This document shows, piece by piece, positions 1 to 11,342 of a DNA stretch of 64,000 nucleotides. The stretch covers positions 504,386,109 to 504,450,108 of the forward strand of contig NC_064614.1 in NCBI RefSeq assembly GCF_023898315.1, given 5' to 3'. Positions within the stretch are counted from its first letter, which is position 1; each line of letters begins with the position of its first letter. The position numbers and the translations under genes were made by a program. Under the pieces are notes generated by a model. It searched no databases, was not told where the DNA came from, and saw only the letters and a program-made list of their open reading frames with translations. Source of the stretch: Schistocerca nitens (lineage: Eukaryota; Arthropoda; Insecta; Orthoptera; Acrididae).

Positions 1-70
1 CATAAGTCAGACGATATGCACAGTGCATGAAAGGTTTGTTGAACATGATCGCCACGCTCGTCTTTTGCAG

Positions 71-150
71 ACCTATGGTCTAGGGGTAGCGTCTTTGATT
101 CATAATCAAAACGTCTTCGGTCCAGGGTTCAGATCCCACCGCTGCTTAAA
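71..150 (+). other. tRNA-like 5' terminus of LINE family 1
   Basis: A stretch resembling a Pol III A box (TGGTCTAGGGGTA) is followed by a 5-bp stem TTTGA/TCAAA closing a 7-base loop TTCATAA (a CAT anticodon position) and a B-box-like GGTTCAGATCC. The same arrangement recurs at the start of copy 2 with loop TTAGTAA. The T-arm pairs only partly and the acceptor stem is poor, so this is not a functional tRNA gene. It is either an ancestral tRNA capture or a promoter-like leader of the LINE. Confidence 0.6.
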
Positions 151-476
151 TTTTGCTTAATAATCAGCATTGGTGGCCGAAGACTTCCGAAATAAGAAGT
201 CAAGCAGATTCTGCCAACGGCCTTGTCAAAGAGGGCGGAGGAGTGGACAGAGGTTCAGGGCACTCTCTTGTCCTAGGGGTGGGAAACTGCCCCTAAAGGC
301 GAAAGAATCAGCAATGATGAACGGCCTGAGGGTGTAGTAGGCAATGGAAACCACATATCCACAGGACATGTTGCCTGTAATTGAAGAAGTGTCATGATGA
401 ACTCTCCATTGGTAAAAGATTCCGGAATAGACCCCCTTCGGATCTCCAGGAGAGGACTGCCAAGGGGGAGGTTACC

Positions 477-3254
477 ATGAGAAAAAGATTGAATAATCAA
501 CGGAAGGATAACGTTCTACGAGTCGGAACGTGGAATGTCAGAAGCTTAAAGTTGTGTAGGGAAATTAGAAAATCTGAAAGGGGAAATGCAAAGGCTCAAT
601 CTAGATATATTAGGGGTCAGTGAAGTGAAGTGGAAAGAAGACAAAGATTTCTGGTCAGATGAGTATAGGGTAATATCAACAGTAGCAGAAAATGGCATAA
701 CGGGAGTAGGATTCGTTATTAATAGGAAGGTACGGCAGAGAATGTGTTACTGTAAACAGTTCAGTGACAGGGTTGTTCCTATCAGAATCGACAGCAAACC
801 AACATCGACAACGATAGTTCAGGTAGACATGCCGACGTCGCAAGCTGAATATGAAGAGAGAGAGAAACTGTATGAGGATATTGAAAGGGTAATACGGTAT
901 TTAAAGGGGGATGAAAATCTAATAGTCATGAGGAACTGGAATGCAGTCGTAGGGGAAGGAGTAGAAGAAAAGGTTACAGGAGAATATGGGCTTGGGACAA
1001 GGAATGAGAGGGGATAAAAACTTCTTTGTAACAAGTTTCAGCTAGTAATAGCCAATACCCTGCACAAGAATCACAAGAGGAAGAAGTATAATTGGCAAAG
1101 GCCGGGAGATATGGGAAAATTTAGGATAGATTACATCACGGTCAGACAGATTCCGAAATCAGATACTGGATTGTAAGGCGTGTACAGGAGCAGATGTAGG
1201 CTCAGATAACAATACAGTAGTGATGAAGAGTAGGCTGAAGTTTAAGACACTAGTCAGGAAGAATCAATACACAGAGAAGTGGGACAAGGAAATACTAAGG
1301 GGTGACGAGATACGGTTGAAGTTCTCTGAGGCAATAGATATAGCAATAAGGAATAGCTCAGTAGGCAGTACAGTTGAAGAGGAATGGACGTCTCCGAAAA
1401 GGGCCATCACAGAAGATGGGAAGAAAACGTAAGTACAAATAAGGCAACTGCGGAGAAGCCATGGGTAACAGACGAAATACTTCAATTGATCGATGAAAGT
1501 AGGAAGTAAATAAACGTTCCGGGAAACTCAGGAATGCAGAAATAAAAGTCGCTAAGGAATGAAATAAATAGGAAATGCAGGGAAGCTAAGACGACATGGC
1601 TGCAGGAAAAATGTGAAGACATTGAAAAAGAAATGATCGTCGGAAGGACAGACTTAGCATACAAGATCGTCAAAACATCCTTCGGTGACGTAAAAAGCAA
1701 GTGTGATAACATTAAGAGTGAAACGGGAAACCCACTGTTAAATGCAAAGGAGATAGAGGATAGGAGAAAAGAATGCACTGAAAGGTAACTTTGTCTAAGG
1801 TGATAGAGGAAGAAACATGAGTCGATTTAGAAGAGAGAGGTGATCCAGTATTAGAATCGGAATTTAAAAGAGCTTTGGAGGGCTTAAGATCAAATAAGGC
1901 TGAAAGGATTTATAACATTCTACCAGAATTTCTAAAATCATTGACGGGAGGTGGCAACAAAACGACTATTCACGCTGGTGTGTAAAATGTATCAGTTGGG
2001 TGACATACCATCTGACTTTCGGAAAAGCGTCATCCACACAATTCCGAAGACGGCAAGATCTGACAAGTGCGAGAATTACCGCACAATCAGCTTAACAGCT
2101 CATGCATCCAAGTTGCTTACAAGAATAATATACAGAATAATGGAAAAGTAAATTGAAGTTGCGCTAGATGACGATCAGTTTGGCTTTAGGAAAGGTAAAG
2201 GCACGAGAGAGGCAATTCTGGCGTTGCGGTTAACAATGGAAGCAATACTAAAGAAAAATGAAGACACGTTCATAGGATTTGTAGACCTGGAAAAAGCATT
2301 CGACAATGTAAAATGGTGCAAGATGATCGAAATTCTGAAAAAAGTGGGGATAACCTATAGGAAGAGACGGGTTATATTCAATATGTACAACAGCCAAGCG
2401 GGAATAATAAGAGTGGACAACCAAGAACGAAGTGCTCGTATTAAAAAGGGTGTGACACAAGGATGTAGCCTTTCACCCCTACTGCTCAATCTGTACATCG
2501 AGGAAGCAGTGATGGAAATAAAAGAAAGGCTGATGACATTGCTATCCTGAGTGAAAGTGAAGAAGAATTACATGATCTGCTGAACGGAATAAACAGTCTA
2601 ATGAGTACAGAGTATGGATTGAGAGTAAATCGAAGGAAGAAGAAAGTAATGAGAACTAGTAGAAATGAGAACAGCGAGAAACTTAACATCAGGATTGATG
2701 GTCACGAAGTCAATGAAGTTAAGGAATTCTGTTACCTAGGCAGTAAAATAACCAATGACGGACGGAGCAAGGAGGACATCAAAAGCAGACTCGCTATGGC
2801 ACAAAAGGCATTTCTGGCCAAGAGAAGTCTACTAATATTAAATACCGGCCTTAATTTGAGGAAGAAATTTCTTAGGATGTAGGTCTGGAATACAGCATTG
2901 TATGGTAGTGAAACACGGACTGTGGGAAAACCGGAACAGAAGAGAATCGAAGCATTTGAGATGTGGTGCTATAGACGAATGTTGAAAATTAGGTGGACTG
3001 ATAAGGTAAGGAATGAGGAGGTTCTACGCAGAATGGGAGAGGAATGGAATTTATGGACAGTGATAAAGAGAAGGGACAAGATGAAAGGACATCTGTTAAG
3101 ACATGAGGGAGCGACTTCCATGGTACTAGAGGGAGTTGCAGAGGGCAAAAACTGTAGAGGAAGACAGAGATTGGAATACATCCAGCAAATAATTGAGAAC
3201 GTATGTTGCAAGTGCTACTCTGAGATGAAGAGGTTAGCTCAGAAGAGAAATTAG
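477..3254 (+). pseudogene. Endonuclease-reverse transcriptase of LINE family 1, copy 1
   Basis: The ATG at 477 opens a frame with GTWNVRSLK, the first motif of the apurinic-type (EEP) endonuclease. The frame shifts near 580, then SEVKW supplies the next endonuclease motif. After a degraded linker, RT blocks appear: IPKTARSDKCENYRTISL (about 2040-2090), DQFGFRKGKGT (about 2170), GFVDLEKAFD (about 2275) and GVTQGCSLSPLLLNLY (about 2450). The next block should end in YADD or FADD, but about 60 bases are missing near 2530, so only DDIAIL remains and the F/Y-A part is lost. Downstream lie CYLGSKI (about 2730), YGSETRTVGKPEQKR (about 2900) and the MWCYRRM tail. In-frame stops and at least three frameshifts make it inactive. 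Confidence 0.85.
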
Positions 3255-3310
3255 TGGTGGGCCGCATCAAAACAGTCAGAAGACTCATGACCCAAAAAGA
3301 AGAAAAAAAA

Positions 3311-3839
3311 ATTCGTCCTCCGTAGCTGAGCGTTGTATTACCACAGGACACTGTATGGTTTTTTCTACCACAAAAATCTTGGCCCCAGCGAGAAGTTTTT
3401 GGAAGTCAGTAATTAAAAATCTATGGAAATACGTGTAGCACTAAATCTTATACATCGTGATGGTGGCTTTCAACTGGACAAGGCTTGGGACCAGTGATCT
3501 CACTATTTTCTTCTGAGAGAAAAGAGTTTATTTATAATTACACGCCTGGCGGCATCTGACGTCTGGTTTTAGCGACGCGAGCGCGGATTCCGACAAAGAG
3601 CGGACGTGTTGTTTTCACCTTTATGTATGAGCCTGTGCGCCACACTTAGAACAGTATTTGCATATAGAGGACGCTCATGTGACAGGCGCCAATGCACATT
3701 CGTTTCCTCGTCGATTTTTCCTATAAATGCAACCATGGGAACATGCGGTCTCTTTCTCGAGGGCTAAATCCCCTCGCTTCCAAGTCGGACCATCACACTG
3801 CCTGGGCTACACTCAAGGTGGAATCGTCGCATTTTGAAG
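3311..3839. other. No recognised feature; possible 5' leader of the next LINE
   Basis: I see no gene, tRNA-like motif or known repeat here. The right part may belong to the 5' leader of LINE family 2, whose boundary I cannot place because no second copy covers it. Confidence 0.4.
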
Positions 3840-3841
3840 AG

Positions 3842-4237
3842 CCCCCTGTCCCTGCTGCTGCTGCTTGTGTGGCAGCCAGGCAGCCAGCAGTCCGTCCGTC
3901 CATCCGTCCGTCAGTCGCCGTCCAGTGCTCGCCGCCTCCGCCGCCTCTGCTCGCCGCCGAACGGTGCTCGCCCTCGCCGCCGCCACCGCTCATCATCCCC
4001 ATCCACCCTGTAGATGATCCCATCAACCCCAACAACTTCCTCTGCCCTCCTCCTACTCCAGAGAACATCATCCATTTTATCACCACTGTCCTCCAAAACA
4101 TCCACTCCTTTCAATGCCCCCACACCCTTTCCCAAAGCGCCCTCGCTGCCCTTTTCATATTCCACCTCACCATTTATGCAACCTACTCCCACAACCAGGC
4201 CCACTTCATCTTCACGCCTCGCACCAACCTTGTCTAA
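3842..4237 (+). pseudogene. Proline-rich ORF1 remnant of LINE family 2
   Basis: An open frame running to 4237 has poly-proline stretches, then a helical-looking segment with ENIIHFITTVLQNIH. It immediately precedes the endonuclease, where ORF1 sits in Jockey-type LINEs. I see no zinc knuckles or RRM motif, so the ORF1 role is inferred from position only. The upstream ATG at 3692 is in the same frame but may belong to flanking DNA. Confidence 0.35.
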
Positions 4238-5974
4238 ATCTCCTCTACCACGGCACAACAACATTACAGTATCCTTTACTATAATATACAATTCCTGTCC
4301 ACTCACAACTCCTCTTCCTCCACACCCTCCATCGACACCACATGGATGCCTTCATCCTAAATGAAACTATCCTCCAACCTCATCTCTCTGTCTCCACAGC
4401 CTCTTACAGCCTCTAACACACCAATAACCCGTACCCCCTAGCATGTGGCAGGGTTTCTATCGGCCACTTCAAACACCTCACTGTTCAGCCTCAACCTCTC
4501 CTCAACAATCCTGCCAAGCATCTCACTCTCAGCCTCTTCTTCCCCTCCCTTACTGTCACATGTGCCACCATCTACATCCACCCTTGTACCCCCATCCCAT
4601 ACGATTTCCTGGCCCACATTGACCACACCTTCTCCACCTATGCAATTGCAGCAGACCCCAATATGCACATCTGTGATCCTGCTGAGCTGCAATGGTGGCA
4701 TCGGTTTATCACCACCCTCCAGAGAGACCTGGTTTCCCTGCCCCAACACATCTGACCTGAATCCAATAACACTCCTCATGTGATTCTTGCCTCTCTCAAC
4801 CTCCTTGGGTGCATCACTGTGGAAGTTCTTGACCTAATTGGCAGCGACCATGCCCCAGTCCTCCTCATAATCTCTGATGGTCACTATCCCAGCCCCATTC
4901 CTCGCCCTGACATTCTTCCTAAACTAGTGCACGATTACTCCTGCGCCAACTGGGATTCCTACTGGGACACCATACACATCCAGGTCGAACGCCATGATCC
5001 TACCCTCCAATCACCTGATGACATCTCCTGAACTGCTGCCTTCCTCCACCAGCTATTGACTGACGCTATAGCCACCCATAGCCCTACCAAAGCTATTCAC
5101 CCTCATCACCCCTCACTGCCTCCACAAGCTGCCCTTCTCCTGACTGGGACACACTCACCTGCCACTGGCAATTATGGCGATGCATCTGCAACATGCTTAC
5201 TGCAAAGAAACGCTGTGCCTGGCGACAGATAAGCACACAACTAAACGCCACACTCACAATTAACTCTTCCAAGTATTGGTCTGCTTTCCACCACCTTACT
5301 GGGAACCACCCTACCGCGCAGTAACCTCTCCTCCTTGATGAGTGTCCCTTTCCTGACAATGTCAGTAAGGTCAACCATCTTGCCTCCCACCTCTCCGATG
5401 TCTTTTCCATTCCACATGATCCCCAATTTGATTATTCCCTCCTCCCTGACATCATCGAACATGTGGATACCCCTCCTCCTCCCATTGCTCCTAGCCTCCT
5501 TTGGCCACACACCACCATCAGAACTTAACACACCCATCAGTGCACTGGACATTAGCCTTAGACTCCACACTAAACGCAACACCACCCTGGGCCACGACTG
5601 CATTACCTACTGCCATCTCAAACAGTGCCATCCCTCCTTCCTTGCAGTCCTTGACGCCCTCTACAACGTCATCATTGCCACCGGCTTCTACCCTGACCTG
5701 TGGGAAACCTCCTGTATCCTGATATTCCCCAAGCCTAACAAGCCTCAGTCTGATGGCTCTTCCTATCGTCCTATATGTCTCACCTTGGTATTCAGCAAGC
5801 TCTTGGAATCCATCCTTACCCAGCACATCCATCATCACCTCCACCACCTCCTCCCCAACACCTAATGTGGCTTTCAACCTTTCTTCTCTACTGACGACGA
5901 ACTCCTGCACCTCACTCATCTCCTCTTCCTTAGGTTAACTCCCATCAAACTGCCATTTTTGTCCCCTAGACCTC

Positions 5975-6180
5975 AAATGGCTCAAATGGCTCAAATGGCT
6001 CTGAGCACTATGGGACTCAACTTCTAAAGTCATCAGTCCCCTAGAACTTAGAACTAGTTAAACCTAACTAACCTAAGGACATTACACACATCCATGCCTG
6101 AGGCAGGATTCGAACCTTGACTGTAGCAGTCGCGCGGTTCCGGTCTGTAGAGCCTAGAACCGCACGGCCACCCTGGCCGG
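5975..6180 (-). mobile_element. tRNA-Leu-like SINE (SINE1) inside LINE 2A
   Basis: Minus-strand copy: the tRNA-like head lies near 6180 (GGCCGGCC start, B box GGTTCGAATCC degraded) and the tail CATTTGAG lies at 5975. The tail is expanded as three tandem CTCAAATGG units. Flanked by a 12-bp duplication CCCCTAGACCTC (5963-5974) / CCCCTAGCCCTC (6181-6192), one mismatch. Confidence 0.92.
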
Positions 6181-6255
6181 CCCCTAGCCCTCGAAAAGGC
6201 CTATAACTGTGTAGGGCATCCCTGTCTCCTGTTTAAACTCCACCCTTCCTCTCAA

Positions 6256-6494
6256 AGACCGAGCGAGGTGGCACAGTGGCTAACACACTGGACTCGCATT
6301 CGGGAGGACGACAGTTCAATCCCGCGTCCGGCCATCCTGATTTTGGTTTTCCGTGATTTCCCTAAATCGCTCCAGGCAAATGCTGGGATGGTTCCTTTGA
6401 AAGGGCGCGGCCGATTTCCTTCCCCATCCTTCCCTAATCCGATGAGACCGATGACCTCGCTGTCTGGTCTCCTTCCCCAAACAACCCAACCCAA
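6256..6494 (+). mobile_element. tRNA-derived SINE of a second family (SINE2) inside LINE 2A
   Basis: Head GAGCGAGGTGGCACAGTGGC carries an A box and GTTCAATCCCG the B box; the body includes GATTTTGGTTTTCCGTGATT and the tail CAAACAACCCAACCC. A perfect 13-bp target duplication CCCTTCCTCTCAA lies at 6243-6255 and 6495-6507. Other copies: 9704 (minus) and 49960. Confidence 0.92.
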
Positions 6495-8114
6495 CCCTTC
6501 CTCTCAACTATGTCCATCTGATTGCCTCCTTCCTCTCCTGTGGCTCCTCCTACGTTACAGTCCATAACACTCATTCCTGCACCTTCTACCCCTCCACAAG
6601 TGACCCCAGAGCCCTGTCCTCTTCTCTCTCCTCTACCTCCTGTACTCATCAGATATGCCCAAACTCCCCTCCTGGCCACCTCCTGCAGTATGCCGATGTC
6701 ACTGCCTTCCTTGCCCTCGCTCCTCCCCTTCAGCAGTCCTAACGACTTCTCGTAAATCACCTTGACCTTTTTGCCACATGGTTTAACCAGTGGCTTCTAA
6801 AAATCAATCCTTCCAAGTGCCAGGCAATCATCATAGGTCGTAGCATTCAACCCTTCCAGCTCCTCGATATTTCCCTTACCATCTGCGCCCTTCCTGTCCA
6901 CCTCTCCCCTGCCCTCACCTACCTTAGACGCACCATTGACCATCATCCTACCTAGAGCCCTCATCTCTGCTTTGTCCAATCCGAAGCCCCCAATTTCTCT
7001 CCTGCCGGAAATCGGGGTTGAACCGCTACCATCCACCACACCTAGAAATCCTGGATCTGTCCCATTTCTGCTATGCCACTCCCACCTGGATATCTGCCCC
7101 CCCCCCTGCCCGAATTCTATAAGTCCCTCCAGATCCTCAAGTACCATGCACTCCACATTTCCTTCCATATACGCCTCTTGTCCACCATGCAGATCCCTTA
7201 TGACCTGATTCTGTTCCACCATCTGCTCCTTTCCTCGATCATATCTAAGTCCTCTACACCTCCCACAGACTTGATCCCCCGATCCCCTAGTCGCTCCTCT
7301 CCATTCCAACCCACACCCCCTTTCAGGCCTTCACTGTTGTGACCCACCTACCCTTCACTTCTACATCCTTCATCTCCTTCTCCAAGGTGGCTTCTCTCAA
7401 TTCCCCCCTGCCAGATGATGCCCTCTTCCCTTGATTTATCCCTCCTATCAACACTAATCCACACCTCCCCTCCCTACCTCTGTCCTGTTTTTCCCCACCT
7501 ACCCTCGCTTTGACTCAATTCTTTCCCCTGAGCACTTTTGCTTTCCCCTCCTCTGCCTCCCCACTCCATCTCACATCCGCCCTGTCCCCCTTTTCTTATG
7601 TGTCCTCTCCCTCTATTGGCGCCCCCATTTTTGCTTTTTCTCTACCCACTTTTTCCCCTCATCTATCTGGGTCCTCCCTGCCCCCATCTTCATTAGACTG
7701 TGGTGTCTTATCTTCATGTCTACTCTATAGTGCTGTGCTTAAGTGAGTGTTCAATGCTGTGTATCTCCTTTTTTAAGTGTTGCAAACAGAAACCATACTG
7801 TCAGTAGGTGTGTTTTTCATCTCTTGCGAACAGAAACCAGACGGTCGCCACGTTTTTTATGCTGTGCCTGTCTTCGTACTGTGTTTCTTCATCATCAACG
7901 CGCGTTTTTCTATTTTAACTACCACAACTTTTGGCCATTTTACAGTTTTTAAAAAATTCACCCTTTTATCGCCTGTTTTTATTGTTTGATATCTTATTAT
8001 GTTTTTTAACTCTTCTGTAGGCTGTAGAGCGGCACATTAAGCTGTCAGCCAGCACCCCCCCCCCCCCGACCTTCTGGGGAGGAATCGAAATTCAGTAAAG
8101 GGAAAAGAAAACTT

Positions 8115-9495
8115 GCGGTCTCCTTGACTGATGCCGTAGCCACCTATATCCATACCAAAGCTATCCATCCTCACAGCCCAACATTACCCTCACAGGCCAT
8201 CCTTCTCCTTCGTGTATACCATCGACTCTACCGCTCCTTCCTCCACATTCATGTCCAGAACACACTGACTCACCACCGGCAATTACAACAACACATCCAC
8301 AACATGCTCACTGCGAATGAACGCCATGCCTGGCGACAGATATGTACACAACTCAACACCACAATCCCCATAAACTCTTCCAAGTATTGGTCTGCTTTCC
8401 ACCACATTACTGGAAAACACCCTACCTGCAATAGCTTCTCCTCTTTGATGACTGTCCATTTCCTGACATCCTCGGTAAGGCCAACCACTTTGCATCTCAC
8501 CTATCTAATGTCTTTTCCATTCCAGATGATCCCCAACTTGATTATTCCCTCTTCCTCGAATGCATGGGTACTCCTGCTCCTCCTCTTGCTCCTAGCTTCC
8601 AGTACTTGGGCCAAACACCACAATCGAAACTTAACACCCCCATCACTACACAGGACATCACCCTCACACTCCACACTAAATGCAACACCATTCCTGGCCA
8701 CGACTGCATTACCTACCGTCACCTCGAACACTGTCCTCCCTCCTTCCTTGCAGACCTTGCCGCAATCTAGAACATAATCTGTCATCAACATAATCCATCC
8801 ATCTCCACGTACACCAACTTCACCCCCTCCCCATTACCCAATGTGGCTTTTGACCTTCCTTCTCTGCCAATGGCCAACTCCTACACCTCACCCATCTCCT
8901 CTCCCCCCAGCTTAACTCCCATCACTATTCCATTTTTGTATCCCTAGATCTCAAAAAGGCCTACGACCATGTGTGGCATCCTAGTCTCCTGTTTAAACTC
9001 CAGACCTACACCCTTCCTACCAACTATGAACATCCGGTAGCCTCCTTCCTCTCCCACCGCCCCTCCTATGTTACCATCCATAACACTGATTGTCGCACCT
9101 TCTACACCTCAGTGGGTGTACCCCATGGATCAGAGCTCCCCCTCTCCTCTACCCTCTACCTCCTGTACACAGCAGATATGCCCCAATTCCCCCCCCCCCC
9201 CCGTCCACTTCTTGCAATATGCCGATGACATCGCCTTCCTTCTCCTTGCTCCTATCCTTCAGTAATTTCAATGCCTTCTTCAGAATCACCTTGACGTTTT
9301 TGCCATATGGTGTAACCAGTGGCTCCTAAAAATCAATCCTTCCAAGACCCAGGCAATCATCATAGGTTGTACCAATCGCTCCTTCTGGCTTCTCGATTTT
9401 CCTTTAGTACCTGCGCCTGTCCTGTCTACCTCTCCCCACCCCATCACCTACCTTGGGCACGCCACTGACCATCACCTTACCTCGACCTAACGTGA
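8115..9495 (+). mobile_element. Jockey-like LINE, family 2 copy B (5' and 3' truncated)
   Basis: It begins immediately after the 3' end of copy A at a point matching about 5050 in copy A and stops near 9495 without a 3' UTR. Coding pieces: TGKHPTCNSFSS region (about 8410), SHLSLHTKCNTIPGHDC-like block (about 8660), ASFLSHRPSYVTIHNTDC (about 9040), VGVPHGS (about 9115) and an intact QYADDIAFL (about 9220), followed by LLKINPSKTQAIIIGC (about 9325). The catalytic YADD is preserved but the reading frame is not. The poly-C run at about 9190 causes one of the frameshifts. Confidence 0.8.
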
Positions 9496-9703
9496 TCCGG
9501 CTGCAATCCTGAAACTCATCGAATATCCAGTACACCATACAAAGCTTACCATGTTTATATGTTTATTTCTTCTCTGGAATTCTTATTTTTAGTTTCATAT
9601 CTGTTTTCATTTAATTAAATATATCTTTATTAATATTAAATGAGTCGTTTATTCCAGTTGAATGGCAAGTGATCTGTTCTCAAAACAATAAAAAGGAGAT
9701 GAG

Positions 9704-9880
9704 GTTGGGTTGGGTTGTTTGGGGAGGAGACCAGACAGCGAGGTAATCGGTCTCATCAGATTAGGGAAGGACGGGGAAGGAAGTCACCCGTGCCCTTTCA
9801 AAGGAACCATCCTGGCATTTGCCTGGAGCGATGTGGGGAAATCACGGAATACCTAAATGGGGATTGCCGGACATGGGATA
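9704..9880 (-). mobile_element. SINE2 copy, minus strand, head degraded
   Basis: Reverse complement of the SINE2 body: GGTTGGGTTGTTTGGGGAG at the tail end and GGAAATCACGGAATACC toward the head. The tRNA-like head is missing beyond about 9880. I do not see a clear target duplication. Confidence 0.88.
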
Positions 9881-10429
9881 GTGAAGTAATATAAGTCCCT
9901 TCAACTTAATAGAAAAATATCCTGCCTATGTCATAAATATGTCTAGTAGAATGAATGTGTAACTACTCAGAAAACAACAATGCTGTGTGCCGCATTCAGT
10001 AATGAAATGCCGAATGGTACTTTCGCCTGTATAGACGTGTACGGCAACACACGTTGACAGTGCTGGTCTTGCTTCTTGTTGTCATAACCTTCTCTCTCAC
10101 TTTCTTAATGTTCTTTGACAACAGTGACAAATTTTGTTAATGTTTTCCTTGAATTTTCATTTTTAGTTCTCCCACTAAACGTTTGTAGATACAGTAAACC
10201 ACGGGAATTCATCTGATGTCATCCCTATTATCTCCTGAGTTTCTGACATCTTTCACTCGAGAAAACGCCGCGGTGGGATCTTGGTTTCTCTTATTTCTCC
10301 CTCACACCAGAATTTTTTCTCGTGTACGTTTCTGTGAGTTGACTGATGGTCAGCTATTACCTCTTCAATTTTTCTCTGCTTTCTCGCGTATAACGCCGGA
10401 CCCAGAAATTTAGAAGCGCGAGAGGCCTG
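9881..10429. other. No recognised feature
   Basis: Unique-looking AT-rich sequence without repeat signatures or convincing coding potential. Confidence 0.5.
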
Positions 10430-10680
10430 TGTATATTGACCCGCAAACGCGTCGCTTACAGAGGCGAGCGGCGGACGCGGTAATAAATAGCGCGGCACTT
10501 GCCGCAGGCAACGGCCGCAGACCGCCGGCGCTCAGCGATAAATCAGCAGCGCCGCGCCGCCTTCTCAGCCCGCTGCCTTATTACCACCCTCGGTCTCTCT
10601 GCTTATCAAGGCCGACCTCATAAACCCGCAAGCGGCCACCCACTTCCAGCACTGTCACGCGCTTAAGTTGACAAAATACT
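10430..10680. promoter_or_regulatory. CpG-rich island of unknown role
   Basis: About 200 bases with dense CpG (GGCGAGCGGCGGACGCGG, AGCAGCGCCGCGCCGCC) sit in AT-rich surroundings, with TAATAAATAGC and CGATAAATCAGC embedded. No repeat family that I recognise accounts for it. It could be a promoter or enhancer, or a first exon of a host gene; no convincing ORF or splice site decides the matter. Confidence 0.3.
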
Positions 10681-10911
10681 GAAAACCACTTCAGCTTTCG
10701 CATGTCTCTATTTTCCGTATACTAAGATGAACACTTCTTTAAATAATGCTAAAAACGTATAAAACATCTTATTTTCTTTTTAGATGTACTGTTTTTGCCA
10801 TGGTAATGCCGCATCCTGTGATATTTCTAGCAGTGTAACAGGTGGCTTCCGTGGTACGAATCTACACTTTCGAGAATTTAGAAAGTAGTGGTAGAATACT
10901 CGTATCCACGA

Positions 10912-11111
10912 AAATGTTCAAATGTGTGTGAAATCTTATGGGACTTAATTGCTAAGGTCATCAGTCCCTAAGCTTACACACTACTTAACCTAAATTATCC
11001 TAAGGACAAACACACACACCCATGCCGGAGGGAGGACTCGAACCTCCGCCGGGACCAGCCGCACAGTCCATGACTACAGCGCCGCAGACCGCTCGGCTAA
11101 TCCCGCGCGGC
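10912..11111 (-). mobile_element. SINE3: tRNA-Leu-like SINE subfamily with a different tail
   Basis: Head end (near 11111) reads GCCGCGCGGGATTAGCCGAG in sense; the tail contains TAAGATTTCACACACATTTG in sense. The B box region is GGAGGTTCGAGTCCTCC. Imperfect flanking repeat CGTATCCACG / CGTATCTCCG. Its head is related to SINE1 but the tail differs. Confidence 0.88.
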
Positions 11112-11143
11112 CGTATCTCCGAGTCGAGGTGGGTACGTAATTT

Positions 11144-11342
11144 GAAAAAAAAAATAGCTCTGAGAACTATGAGACTTAACATCTGAGGTCATCAGTCCCC
11201 TAGAACTTAGAACTACTTAAACCTAACTAACCTAAGGACATCACACACATCCATGCCCGAGGCAGGATTCGAACCTGCGAAGGTAGCAGTCACGCGGTTC
11301 CCGACTGAAGCGCCTAGAACCGCTCGGCCACAGAGACAGGCC
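11144..11342 (-). mobile_element. SINE1 copy
   Basis: Minus-strand SINE1, tail A-rich. Perfect 12-bp target duplication GGTACGTAATTT at 11132-11143 and 11343-11354. Confidence 0.93.

Larger units (their letters stand above)
71..3310 (+). mobile_element. RTE-like non-LTR retrotransposon, family 1 copy 1 (near full length)
   Basis: The element has a tRNA-like 5' end (71-150), a 5' leader shared with the copy at 48860, an endonuclease/reverse transcriptase coding region (477-3254) and a short A-rich 3' end near 3293-3310. It matches 48860-52233 from its first bases, so its 5' end is probably complete. Possible target duplication: TCGTCTTT just upstream (about 59-66) against TCGTCCTC after the A-rich tail. 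The C-terminal block with MWCYRRMLKI and NEEVLRRM is, as I recall, typical of RTE-like endonuclease-RT proteins of insects. The clade assignment is from motif memory and is not certain. Coding capacity is destroyed by frameshifts and stops. Confidence 0.88.
4255..7330 (+). pseudogene. Endonuclease-RT of LINE family 2, copy A
   Basis: Pieces in all three forward frames give an endonuclease: a start like LQYNIQSLSTH (about 4280), then MDAFILNET (about 4340, catalytic E) and GSDHAPVLL (about 4840, the SDH motif). RT follows: SALDISLRLHTKRNTTLGHDC (about 5540), ILIFPKPNKPQSDGSSYRPI (about 5720), FSKLLESILTQHI (about 5790). The domain is cut by two SINEs at 5975-6494 and resumes with the QYAD motif near 6690. 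The catalytic box reads YADV instead of YADD, so a second aspartate is missing as well as the frame. LKINPSKCQAIIIG (about 6800) is the post-palm block. Confidence 0.75.
3840..8105 (+). mobile_element. Jockey-like LINE, family 2 copy A
   Basis: The coding strand is strikingly C-rich and G-poor. A proline-rich ORF1 remnant (about 3840-4237) is followed by an EEP endonuclease, an RT domain and a 3' UTR ending near 8105 just after an oligo-C run and the sequence AATCGAAATTCAGTAAA. The part from about 5050 to 7000 is repeated at 8115-9495. RT motifs (PKPNKPQSDGSSYRPI, LLQYADVTAFL, LKINPSKCQAII) resemble the Jockey group; this assignment is from memory of motif style. Two SINEs are inserted at 5975 and 6256. 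The 5' boundary is a guess. Confidence 0.75.

Noticed and set aside
3793..4306. Minus-strand glycine- and arginine-rich ORFs over LINE 2 ORF1
   Set aside because: Mirror images of a proline-rich, C-biased coding strand; no independent support.
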